Assembly: GCA_035582835.1 (NCBI GenBank)
Contig: JAYKAV010002766.1
Location: 3,380,339 to 3,444,338 of the forward strand
From: Phoebastria nigripes
Taxonomy: Eukaryota; Chordata; Aves; Procellariiformes; Diomedeidae
Reading direction: 5' to 3'
DNA length: 64,000 nucleotides
Shown here: piece after piece, positions 47,227-59,200 of the stretch
Layout: each line of letters starts with the position of its first letter
Position numbering within the stretch: the first letter of the stretch is position 1
Notes under the pieces: generated by a model
The model's input: the letters and a program-made list of their open reading frames with translations, nothing else
What the model was told of the DNA's origin: nothing
The model's database searches: none
Made by a program: the position numbers and the translations under genes

Positions 47227-47274
47227 TTACCGCCTCTCAGTGCGATATCGTGAAGTTCGACCGTAATGACTCAT
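47227..47274 (-). CDS. MTF1 upstream ORF, 15 codons
   Basis: The minus-strand exon before the MTF1 start reads ATG at 47274 and encodes MSHYGRTSRYRTERR, stop TAA at 47229-47227. Only GCC separates this stop from the MTF1 ATG at 47223. The ATG of the uORF is the first three bases after a good acceptor (CCTTCTGTTGCAG), so the uORF begins exactly at the exon junction. The peptide is basic and Arg/Tyr/Ser-rich. Its position suggests control of MTF1 translation by reinitiation or leaky scanning; translation is not shown. Confidence 0.6.
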   Translation of the reverse strand: MSHYGRTSRYRTERR

Positions 47275-47638
47275 CTGCAACAGAAGGACGGGCGGCGGGC
47301 GGTCAGGGGCTCTGCCCCGGCCGGGCCGGGCCCCGCTCCGCTCGCGGGCACAGCGCCGCGCGGTCCCAGCCGCCCACGCAGCCTCGGGGCGGGCGGTGGT
47401 GGAGGTGGAGGCGGGGGTGCCGGGCCGGCGCCGCGGCCCCCGCCCCACGGGCCGGGAAGGCGTCCCCTCCCCGAGCGCGGCGCTACCCCCGCCCGGCCCG
47501 GCCCGGCCCCATACCGCCGCGCCGCCCCGCGGAGAGCCGCTCCCAGGGCCTGCGCGGGACCTCACCGCCCCCCAGCCCGGGCGCCGCGGCGCAGCCCCGC
47601 CGCCCTCCAGCCGGCCCCGCCGCGCTCGCCGCGCTCAC

Positions 47639-47720
47639 CGAGCTCCCGGCAGCGGCGGCACCTCCTTCCCCACCCCTGCGGCACCATGATTACCAGCACA
47701 CTCACTTCCGCTTCCGGCCG
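47639..47720 (-). other. MTF1: MTF1 non-coding first exon
   Basis: A donor (GAGCTCG|GTGAGC) at 47638-47637 and the acceptor ending at 47275 define a 364-nt GC-rich first intron. The exon 5' end is not known but should lie near the ETS pair at 47703-47718. The exon contains an ATG at 47687 that, after splicing, opens a 28-codon frame starting MVPQGWGRRCRRCREL and ending at a TGA in exon 2 before the main ATG, so a second upstream ORF exists if transcription starts upstream of 47687. Confidence 0.65.
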
Positions 47721-47850
47721 CGCACGGCCCGACGGGAGCGCCGCGCCCGCCGCGGGGCCTCACGGGAAGGGGCGGGGACGCAGGCGCGAGGGCGGTGCCG
47801 CGCCTGCGCACTCGGCAGCGGCCCGCAGCGGGGCTTCGCGCAAGCGCCTC
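47690..47850. promoter_or_regulatory. MTF1: MTF1 CpG-island promoter with tandem ETS and NRF1-like sites
   Basis: Dense CpG from about 47280 to 48080. Two ETS cores lie in tandem on the minus strand at 47703-47718 (CCGGAAGCGGAAGTG). A TGCGCAC matching the metal response element core TGCRCNC lies at 47805-47811, and an NRF1-like CGCGCAAGCGCC at 47837-47848. There is no TATA box. ETS pairs of this sort often mark the start-site region of housekeeping promoters. Confidence 0.6.
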
Positions 47851-48836
47851 GGGCCCTGCCCGCCCCGGGCCCTGCCGGCCGCGGCACCCGCTGCACCCCT
47901 GCCCACCCCGAGCGCCTGCCCCTGCTGCGGCGCGGACACAGAGTGAAATCGGCCCCTGAGCACGGAAAGGAGCGTTACCAGTGCCAGGAGGGAAAGGAAA
48001 GGGGGGCAGCGGTGCCAGAGCAACAGGCCCCGGGTCGGGAGCGGGCCGCGAAGGCCGCGGCCCAACCTGGCAGCCACTGCAGCGGAGGAGATAGTGCACA
48101 GGCACCCTGGCCGGTGTTAAAATAGATGTATAGCATCGAAATACAGTTACACGATAGAAAAAACCAGCCATTTCGTCCATAATTAGCACAAGTTGAAAGT
48201 AGAGCACACAAAGCTAAGATAAGTTTTCCTTGATACTCCATTTTTACCTCAGCATTCTCAAAAACAAGTCTCGGGATCCCCAAAGGACAGGTCAGACGGC
48301 AGCTGCTACCAGCTGTCGGTGCCTAGCGACACAACAAACACACCTTACTTAGTATTTCCAAAGTCTTTTCATCAAGATAAAATTGCCAAATACCTCCTTT
48401 GAATTTAACATCCAGACAAGCGGCTAGAGCTGCAGCGGGTGACGGAGCTGGGGTGGAGGCCTCCGTTCTTCATAGCAGCACCCGTGTCTTCCCCACCACC
48501 ACCACCCTTCCCACCATCTGCAGCACCGCACACACCAGCTGGTGCATATTTTTAAAATAAACCCATTTTCTTGCAGACTGGTCCCTTAGCTCCATTGGAT
48601 CACAGGTCCACCTTGCTACATGGTCTCCAAGAGTTACACGAGTGGGGAGTGGAAGACCACAGAACAATTCACATAACGCATCCCTATTGCTACCCAAGAC
48701 ACTGTACTGTTAAACCATGGCAGGGGGCTGCTCCAGGCCTTTTACAACAGGATTTAATCACCGTCAACAAACCAAGAGCCTAAACCAGCCAACATCGAAA
48801 ATGGGCAGATAGGCTNGAAAACTGCACCGAGACCTT
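47851..48836. other. Region between MTF1 promoter and INPP5B 3' end
   Basis: About 1 kb. The first 250 bp continue the CpG island; the rest is of ordinary composition with no recognised exon on either strand. A single N lies at 48816. Confidence 0.55.
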
Positions 48837-48842
48837 TTTATT
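48837..48842 (-). terminator. INPP5B: INPP5B poly(A) signal AATAAA
   Basis: A minus-strand AATAAA lies about 290 nt beyond the INPP5B stop at 49130-49132, giving a short AT-rich 3' UTR. Confidence 0.55.
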
Positions 48843-49129
48843 TAAATAACAAGGACTTAAAAATTCTGAGTTTTAATACAAGTTAAATAAAATACAGTGT
48901 AAATATCAGCTTTTATATTTTTGCTTGTCTACATAGAGCTTATTTAGAACTTTGATATACTTTACAGCTTAAACAGTGACACCTGATTCAAACTGCCTGA
49001 TCTGCACCTTCAAAAGCAACAGATTGTATAAAATACTGTGATATTAAAAAAAAAAGACAGTATACTGTACAAAAAAAAAATTTTTACAGTAATTTGATAT
49101 CTAAAAATCAGATTAGCTGCATCTGAAAT

Positions 49130-52100
49130 TCATGGTAAATTGTCTTCTCTCAAGAGGAATTGATGGATAAATTGCTGAGCTTTCCTCTTTTCAGTTATAT
49201 CAGGTGTAGGAAAAAAAAAAAAAAAAAAAAAAGCCACACAGACACACAATAAGAGCCCGTCAGCAGCAGGGTATTGAGGGTAATCCCACCAACCCCAATC
49301 AGTCAAAGTGAGAGAGTGCCTGGCTTCAGAATGGGGTAAGATAAAGCTGATGACCCATGCATCTCTGAGTCACTTCACAACTTTTTTCAGGCTACTCCAA
49401 TGACTGTTTTTCTGTGGACTGTTTGCTCATTAGTAAATGCTTCAAAACAGAGGCCATGACTGCACTCACTTTGGAGAATGTGTTTTGTTATACAAACTGC
49501 AAAGCCCCCCTGAACAGAATGGTATTTTGCTCGCCTTACCAAGAATATTCACATCCAAATGGTTTTTCCCTGAATTTTTCAGTAGTTCTCGTAGAAATGC
49601 CATTAGATATTCAAATACATTTTTATGGCACCCAGGCAGGTTAGAGATGATCTGAGGAGGGGGAAAAACCCAATATTTATATTCAAGATATGGCAATGGC
49701 TTAGCAGCTTTATCTACTACCAACATGATCCTGTCTGCAAATACTAACAGCTCTTAATAACCAAGAAGCACCAGTTCTAGATCCTTTCTATTATCAGATG
49801 ATTAAGTTTATGAAAGCAAAAACCTTTTACTGGTCTGGCATAAAACAGTTTGCCTCCCCTCCCTCTGGAGTTACAGAAACAGTCTCACAGTGAAGCTGGC
49901 GATACCTGGCTGCTCAGTGGGTAGTTGCTGGCACACTCCAAACAGCTGCTGTACAACCGGTAGCAGATGACAGGCTCCGGCAGGCTTTCCAGGAAGAGCA
50001 GCAGGGCTTCTGCTACCGAGTGGTTGCTGCCAACTGATCCAAAGATGGTTAAGGAAGAGGCAAGCACAGCGTGATCTATTTTGGTCATATTTCTGCTGAA
50101 ACATTAATCTTTGCTTAAGTCTCCAAGAACTCCTCCTATTGTTCACAGCTTTGAGTTAAATTACTTGACTCCACACAGCAAGATGTTTCTGTTGGCAGAT
50201 GCTTACGTAATTCATCAACAACCATTCATCAACATCGCAAGGACTTAGCAGAGGCATTCGTACTGATTACAAGGAGTAGCGAGGAACTGCAGATCTCACA
50301 GATCTCGAGATGAGAGACGGTAATTTAAAAACCACGGTGGAGCATAGAAGACTGATAAAATCTTTTTCAGCTTTGATCACTCAGGCATAGTGAGCTTTAC
50401 CGGACATCAGTCTAAAAGGATGGACATCAGTCTAAAAGGATACGGAGGGTATCATGCATTCCTTTGTCCAAACAATCTCGGATTTGCTCAAATTCTGATC
50501 TGAGGCCTGGCTGCTGAAACAGGTCCTCCTGCAAAGACAACCACTAGTCAGTCTCAAGGAAAATAAAAGTTATTTGGGTAAATAGAGCAATGTCATTATA
50601 ATCTGGCTGGAAAAATCTCTCCAAATTGGTAGTTATCAGCACAAACCCCACCACGAGCAGTTCTAGTAAGGTTGTGGCACCACAGTAGAGAGCAATGCAG
50701 AAGGACAGCTGCTGATGCATGCCACACACAGACAAGGTCACCATCACGAAACAGTGCAACCCGGGGCACCAGGATCACTTACCACAGATGTCCTTTATCT
50801 CTCTCTACCATTGGCCAAACATCAACAGCTAGCAATGATTGTTATTACCAGTATCTTCTTCAAAACTAAACCTAACGCAAACAAATTATTTTGTGTTTCC
50901 AGTCCAAACACTGCCAACCTGCTGGGAAGCATTGCGGTATAGGTGATCCACCATCATCCACAGCTCTTTTGGAATGTCCATAGGCTTTTCAGCTTGAACA
51001 GCATCATCACTCATTTCTAGTGGCATCAGGGTCTGAGAGAGGGAGGTGTGGGGAGGGGGGAAGGAGAGGGAAAAAAAAAAAAAAAGGAAGAAAAAAGGTA
51101 GCTAGCCAAGTTCTTATTCAACTCTGCAAAAATGCTTCACAGAGCTTATACCTGAGAATTAAGACTTGTTAAGAAACTGTGCAGCTTCACTCACCAGTCT
51201 TCATACAAGACTAGTACAACAGGCACATTTATATCAAGAGTCCAGACAGAAGAAACAAGCTGCTCTCATGAACACGCTTCACGTACACGCAGCTCTATGG
51301 AAATGTTATATCGTGCCTCACACATACACACGCATCTCCATTCAATGCGGAGAAAGCCAAAGGCTCCAGGGAAAAGGTCTACATTTAGAAGTTGCACACC
51401 TTTTTTAAATGTGCAGGCAGAGCAAATGGGATCTTACTTTCAGTGCTCTCTATATGAAATGGGTTGGTTCATCCTCGTGAAGAACTAATGCAAGGTGTGA
51501 AGATGGCACACTGGAGAGCACAAGCTGCATCAGCATTCTCAGACTATGGACCAGGGAAGTGGAAGAAGGCTCTTTAGCAATAAACAGGACTTAACATCTA
51601 GTTTTAATGGTTCTTGTGGGTTCGGAAGGGAATCTTTTCTTTAACTCACAAGTTTCCGAATGGATTCTGCTGACATGTCCTGGATCGGTTCCCTCATGTA
51701 ACACAGCGTGTGAATGGGAGACCCAAAGCAACTTGGCAAGTAGTTTCCCGTTACAGATAGAAAATAATCCTTCCCCCTGTTAAGATGCAAGACCAAGATA
51801 TCTTCAAGATTTTCCTCTCCAGAGTTTAAGTGTGTAGCTGTTGATTTATTAACAAACACCTCCAACTCAATTGTGATCTCAGCATCTGCCGGAAGATGAT
51901 AAAAAACTCATACTCAGTTAAAAAAGGTATTAAACCAATAAGCCTGCAAATAGGCATAGCATTCTCAAAATAGCAGAGAGAACTAAGCCAGAAGGTGACA
52001 ATATTAGCTCATTAACATGAGATGAAGAACGAGGAGCTCACCTGATAGCAGAAAGCCCTTACTGGGATTAGCAATCAGCCACTCCTTGCAGTAGGTTTTC

Positions 52101-53231
52101 TCATCTGGTTTGCTGATAAATTCGAACTGGCAGGGCACTTGTCCGTTGCGGATTGTAAACTTCTCTACCTGCAGCTGCATGTATTTAACATCTTCAAAAT
52201 GGAACTAGAAACAAATGTCAGTCAACATCATCAGCCAATTCCACCTTGCCAAGCACCAGCAGCAATTCCTGTTCTGTAGTTTAATCATTAAGCAGCAAGA
52301 TACCCAGATTAACCCTCTTGCTCCCGCATCCCATCTCTTCCAGGATTACAAAGGATTACATTTGCTTACTCTGTATACTAAAGTCGTTTGCATCAGTGGG
52401 CCCTTTAAAACAAATGCTCCCCTCAAATAACCTCAATTAAACTTGAGAACAAGATAGCTGTAGCCTCAAATGTCTCATTTGCTTATCTTTTTTAGTCCCC
52501 AACACACAAAGCAAATGCCGGTTTTGTGACCTTCTCCAAATCCTTCAGATTTTACATTTTATGCTTCAAAGAATAAGTCAGAGCAAGGGCCACAAACTAC
52601 CCTTTTACTCTCTCTCTCCCCACCTCGGGCAGTAACACACCCTACATTTCAGCCTGGTACTGTGAGTGGAATTTACCTGCATCTAAACAGAAACAAGTAT
52701 TTCTAGGGCTTGTAAACAGAGAACAGTTGGAAGTCAAAATATTCTACTTCTTTGGAACCAGACCCTGGGGTCCAGAATCCATCTTCTACCGCTGGAATAC
52801 ATTTCTGGGGTCTAGGGTTGCTCAGTCTCCCCAGCGAGTCACAGCACATGAACATACCCTACCTCTCTCTGGGAGAGGGTCACGGAGGGAATGTTGGCAT
52901 TCTCCAGCTTATCCAGGGAGCGCACTATTTCCTCAAAGGCTTTTCGATAGAGCTCCTCATTCACAACCTTCACCTGAAAAGGACACACACTGCACCAACT
53001 GGCATTTACTGTGCCTCTGCAGGAGAGCTGTAATGCAGCTGGAAACATATGAAGTGATTTGATTTTAGCAGCACACTAGCATATACAACACATGCAATGA
53101 ACAGAGCCACTTGGAGCACTAATGCTCCAAGATGTCCTCAAGATCCAACAGTAAAGGACCTTGCCATAACCAGCAAGAGAGTCACCCAGTCACTACTAGA
53201 TCAACTTTTTTTTTAANNNNNNNNNNNNNNN

Positions 53232-53265
<34 letters not shown>

Positions 53266-56200
53266 GACAACACAGTACTGTGTTGTCAATGATGTAGCAT
53301 TCCTGCACTGCAAGTTTCTGTGAAAATTATTAGGAAAATAAGAAAAAAGGCAAAAGAACACTTCTGAAAAAACACCTACAGATATTCATGCATTATTCTG
53401 CTTAACTGAAGTATCACTTAACACAACCCTAGCTTACTATGAACAACAATCCTATTTCAGTATCTTATCTAGCCCACCTTTTAAGCCATTGTTCTCTGTG
53501 GATGCCATAAAAGCAGGAGGAGAGGGAAATCAGCAGGAGAACCTCCCTCCTCCTTCCCCCTCTCCCCACACAGAGGATGAGGTCAGCAGAGTTATTTCCT
53601 TCAGCACTGATGTACTTACCCCAATATCAAACACAGAGCTAACTGGCTTATGATCACTGATCTTCAAAGCCATATGGCTACGATAGCTCAGCTGAGCAAT
53701 GTTCTGCCCTTTCCAGAGTATCCGATCACACCACGCTGGAACACGACACTTCTCACTAAAACAGAGGTAAAAATTACAGTTTCCAGGCACAGTTCAGGTG
53801 GAGTAACAATGCAAGGCAGAATACTGCTCTCCCAGAGACTCTCTTTTCCTGACATGGCCTGGAGCTAGCTCTCTATCAGAGCTGTATTTTCCACAGTTTC
53901 TTTGAGTAGTTACAAAAAGTTTGATTGTCTACTATTAGGTATCTCTCTATCATGCTTCACTTTCTACTTCCTCAAAGATGCAATTATTTGTTTTGTTCTT
54001 TTGATACAATTAACATACAAAGCAATACTCAGAGATGCTTTTGACCATAAGAACCGTGAAAAATAAGAGCTCAGGCTCTACATTTAAAGTTCACTTTTTT
54101 TTTTTTTCACTGACTGCTGCACAGATTTCATTCCCACCCTTGAAGCCAATGTTCCCAGTTTACTAAGAACAGGTCAGCCACTCTGTGTAGTGTTACAGGA
54201 ATGATGGTTCTCGCGGTCTTTTGGAGAATGGAGTCAGCTACAGACAGTACAAATGCACCATTTCGAACCCTAGCTGGTCTGACCTGAGTAGGTATAGCAG
54301 ATATCAGCAAATAAAAGATCCTAAAAATTTTGCTTAGAAAAAAAACCAAACCAAACCAAACAAAAAGAATGAAACTAACTAAAATGATTCCTTAATTTTG
54401 TACACCTCTAACTAAGAGGAAATCCAATGGATTATTCCTGGGAAAAAGATTAGGAATAGCCGACAAATAGCAGTGGAAGAAAAGCAACATAAAGAGATGT
54501 CAACTGGAGATGGATTTTGGAGCCAAGGGAGAGGAACAGCAATAATCTCAGAACTGTTCCTATTTATAGCCATTAGATCTGCAATTCTTTTTAGATTTGT
54601 TTTTACTTCCTTCAATGACAACATTAGCCATTGGTAGCATCACATATGAGGCAATCACTGTACCTTGTGTCCCAGTCATCACAGCCAGCATCATATTTGT
54701 ATGTTGGCTGGAAAGAAATCTCTCCCTCTGTAAAGCCTTCAAAGACTGCATTTGCATTCATTTGCCTCCTTAGCTACAAAAGAAAAAAAGACAAAAAATT
54801 TAATTTTAAATAAGCTCACGCACAATTCCCATATGAGCTAAAAGGGAGATGTTCAGCACTGAGAAGGCTAAGGAGTATGNGTGCCGTTTCTAACTAGCAC
54901 CCTCAGCACCACCTGCAGGTAGGTGAGACATCAGTACCTGGTCATACTGGCAAAGCTCTAGAAATGCTTTCTCATCTACAAGCTGCTTCACTTTTGCCAC
55001 ATCCAGTTCCTCCAGCCGATAGTTGAGGTCACCCAACCATAAGATCACACTGAAAGAGAACATACACCAGAAGTCTGCTCAGAGGCCTAAAGATGTCCAA
55101 AACGCAAGCTGGCCGTGAGTTGGAAGCACAGCTCTGCAGCAGTACCTTAAACCACCTAATGCAAGCATGAGCTCTTCTAATCTCAACATCATCAGGTGGA
55201 TGCTGTGTCTGCTTCTCCATCAGAGAGACTCTTCAAGTAAGAGTGAAAACTTGAAAGAGAAGCTACATTTTTTACCTTTGCTGTTTTTAATTCCTGTCCT
55301 GCATGTTTGTCACTACCTCTTAATAATTGGTGCTTTTAATATTCCACACTGACTAAATCCCACAACCCATTGGGGAAATCGATGCATATTATTGCCCCAT
55401 TCCCACTTCATGCTTGAAAATAAAACAAGGCCTGGAAGAGCATAAGAAGGCAAGTGACTTGTCAGAACTGTATAGGTGACCACTCTCAAAACCAGGGTTA
55501 TGGTAAAGCATTTCTGGCCCTTCCAGGCTGACGATTAGATCACTGGGCACCCCTTCTCACATCCCTGCTGAAAGAACCTCACACCCCAGTACGTTCATAA
55601 GGTTCTTCCTTGCCACATGCAGTGATTCACACAGTCAGACAGGAAGCATACTCGTGTTTGCCAATAGTGAGAGGGGGCAAATTTGGATCCGATTGGCAGA
55701 ATTGCATCCGAGAGCAGATGTCTTTGAAGTCCTGGTTCCTCCGCTCATATTCCTCCGTGTGAGCTGCAAGGTGAGAATTCACAATGCACACGCTAGTGTT
55801 ATGGAATTTAAACCTTATGGCAACACCACCTTTGTTACCCTGAAAGATAAAGACAAAGATGTTGGTCAGAAGCTTCTACACAACGGATGAATCCACAAAT
55901 GAGTTACTAGCAGTGGAGAAGCCAGAAGACATTGAGGCAGACCATTTAATCCCAGAGGAAGGAAAAGGCTGAAAATGCCAATTAATGATAACTACTTCAT
56001 GAATTCAAGTCAGTAACTCGTATGAGGGTTGCACACAGCAACAGAACACAGCAAGCAAGCACATAGAACTCAGTTTGTAATTCAGGAATTAGCTACTACA
56101 AAAGGAAATTAAAATCAGTAAGAGAGCTCGTCAGTTACTTCAGCAAGTCCTGAAATCTATTTAGCAACAAACTGGATCTTTCAACACAAACCATAAAAAA

Positions 56201-59200
56201 AATTGTAAATGGAGGAGGAAGCACATGGCTTAGCTGGTCAAAAATACCTTTGACAAGTTATAGCTGCAATGTTCACAGAAACTACATTCAAAGGGCACAG
56301 ACTTCATTCCAATGGTGTGGAATGGCAAGAGGCCAGGAAGTCCTCCTCAGGAAAACTAATCTGGATAGACATGTTTCTTCTACTCATGTTTCCTTGTGTT
56401 ATTTGCTTTGGGCAAAATCACAGCCAGCATCAAAATCACGTGAGAGCAAGGCCCCACACAGCCTAGCACATGCAATCAGAAAAAAAAAAAGCCTTCAGAG
56501 AAGATTCTCCCTCAAGGTCTTTGAGCCTTTACGAGCACATGGCAATTCCCTCTAGCAACACCCTGAGCTGGCACAGGGACCAGACGATGTGCTTCTAAAG
56601 GCAGCTGCATCCCTTAGCTGGAGGAATAACCACTACATCTAAGGAGAGGGGCTCCCCAGGGCTCTTCTAAATCTCACCCCTTCTCATGCACAGTTGCCAT
56701 TCTTACCATCCTCCCCATGATTCCAGTTCCCACAGTCTCAATTTCCACCTCAGAGATGTTCAAAGCAAGGTCTGCTTTCACATACAACAGAAGCATGATT
56801 CCCACGAGCCGCACAAGTTTCACCTGAAAAACAGATCCTGTTCCATTAAATACTAGAATGAGAGAGGTTTGATGAGAGAAGGCCCATCGCCCCCCAGTCC
56901 AGAACACGGGTCACCAAAATACAGATGAAGAAAAAGAGAGTTCCAGGCTCATCCGACGGACCAACTGGCCTCACAGTACACAGGCACTCCAGCAGCACAG
57001 CACAGGAAGGAGCCAGAGACCAACACCCCAGTAAACAAAGGTGAAGCCCAAAGCAAAACCTACAGCACAGGCACAGCCCATGGAAAAAGCTTCCCTTCAA
57101 CAACAGTGACAAGAGACAAAGCAGACATAAGGACCAGGAGCCAAAACATAAGCAGTATTCCTACCAAGATACCTTCACAACTCATCCCATTGTGGAGACA
57201 GACATGGAAGAAACTAAGATACTTCCTATTCTCTTCCCCCAAGATAGCAGGAGCTTCCTTTATGCGTGGATGCGTAGCTCTGGTCTCCTGTCCTGCCCCC
57301 TGCCTCAGCACCCTGCCCAGCAACACTACCTACTTCACCTTCAGAGCACTTCTGACTGAGCAAAAGCCTGCAGACAATGAGCCTCTGGAAGACACAGCAA
57401 TTGAGAACAAGAAAAAGCAAAGGGAAAAGAGGCCCAAGTGGAAAATGATTCCACACTCAAACCTCCCCAAAAGCCACATTTACCTTCGCATATTTGGCAT
57501 CTGGGTGAAGACTATCAGTTACAGCTTTAAACCATTCTTCTTCCTTCGGTGTGTCATTGAAAAAGAAGGCTTCTTTACTCAGATCAAGCTCCTGGAAACT
57601 GTGTTAGAGGAAGGAATCCATGGATGCATGCACTTGTTTATAACTCTCCAGCCCTTTCCTCTGGGAAAGAACTAAATCAATTTATACTCACTAAATTTAT
57701 AACTGAAAACTCAAATTCAGTTATGCTGATTTTAGAGGTATGTTAAATGTAAAGCTAAATTACTATTAGTATTAAATTGAATGGCATTAAAGATTTTGAA
57801 ACACTGCAGAGCCAGAGAGTCCAAACACTACCAGAATAACAGCCCTTTCAGGCTATGCAAACACACACTCTAAAGCTGTGCAATGGAGTAAGGCAATGCA
57901 AACATTCCTCAGCTGTGGCATCTTGGCTGAACACCTCCATGCTACAGATTCACAAGCAAGCAACCCACAGTCAAGGTTTGGGAGGATGGGCCAGAAAGAG
58001 ACACTCACCCCACGCAGTAAATGTCTGGAGGCTCAGCATCACATCTCAGCCAAGGCTGGAGGCTTTCTCTGGGTGACTGACTGTTCACATTGTATGTCCC
58101 AACAAAAAATCTGCAAAGAAATTAACTAAATCCAAGAGCTGCAAATTGTAGAGCTGATGGAAATACCACTATTATTAACCCATGTACTTAATACTACATA
58201 TAACTATTTAGGAGTAACATGTTTCCAGGGGGGAATTAGGAAAATGTGACAAAGTTTAAATCCCTAAAATGATTTAATTATATCTTTACAGACATGTTTT
58301 ACAGAAGGCTACACATTTTTACATATAGTGTAAAAAAAAAGATGACTAGAGCTGTGCAGTAGCAGTTTGAAATGATAAATTCATAGAATGGCATGCATAA
58401 AAGGATTTCAACCACAGTAAAGTTTTGGTCCTAATTACATATTTCACCCAAGCTCTTATGAGCTTATTGGAACAACTACATCGATAAGCATTGAACAGAA
58501 GCAGTGAGAGAGAAGGCCTGAGGTGCACAGAATTGATGCATTTCCAGACACAGTCTGAAACAAGCACAGGAAAAAGTCATTTCAAAAAGGCCATTTTCTC
58601 AACAAGAACCATGAGGCAAGCCGTGACAGAGACATGAATGAAATTCTTCTCTGCTAATGCCTAAACGAGGAAAGAAAGCTGTTCTGGAAAGTATGGATCA
58701 TACTTTTCTACAAAATTTCCTATTTGCAGGGATACTAGATGAAATAGTGAACATGAGTCATTTTGACAGCTTATGCTAACTAACTTACTCCCTGCAAAAA
58801 TAAGTTCTTCTCAGGAACGATCATTACCTGAAGCTCTGGATGTGTGTATAGGAATCCTCCATTTGTACAAGCTGAGATTTAACAATAGTATCTCTTAGTC
58901 CAAACTTTGGTTCTGATAAGATTGAAGCCATGTTTGAAACCATTACGCTGGAGGACCGTACCATTTCAGTTGTCACTTCAGGTTTGTTTTGCCTGCAAAC
59001 AAAAGCAAAACTGCATCATGAAACCCAGGATATACACACACCCTACACAGCTTATTTCTGCCACCGAGGACTTGATTCGCATTTATCTGTCTGTTTCACT
59101 AAAGATAGATAATCAATGATTGGGATAAGCAAACAAGACTGAAATGAGCATTTCTTAGAACAGCTCAGATCTCTAGATAAAACCAGTTTAACTGACTGAA

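Larger units (their letters stand above)
49130..50528 (-). other. INPP5B: INPP5B RhoGAP-like domain and C-terminal exons
   Basis: 50444-50528 encodes [20 protein letters not shown]. 49906-50033 encodes [20 protein letters not shown] and [13 protein letters not shown]. 49540-49651 encodes [20 protein letters not shown] and NHLDVNIL. The terminal piece (49130-49210) reads [20 protein letters not shown] then REDNLP and stop. The human segment linking NIL to DMTEKKKAQ (about 17 residues including a LLLR core) is not found between 49233 and 49539 in any frame with confidence. The donor of 50444-50528 (GTATCC) is unusually weak, and a 20-bp direct duplication follows it at once. The human CaaX cysteine is absent from this C-terminus. 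Confidence 0.8.

Noticed and set aside
54340..54366. CCAAA/CAAA short tandem repeat
   Set aside because: A simple low-complexity stretch in an INPP5B intron. A similar CAAA stretch lies at about 4056-4080. Neither has evident significance.
58381..58440. TCATAGAATGG... text resembling the start of a CR1-type block
   Set aside because: Only about ten bases match the familiar motif, and the rest does not follow.
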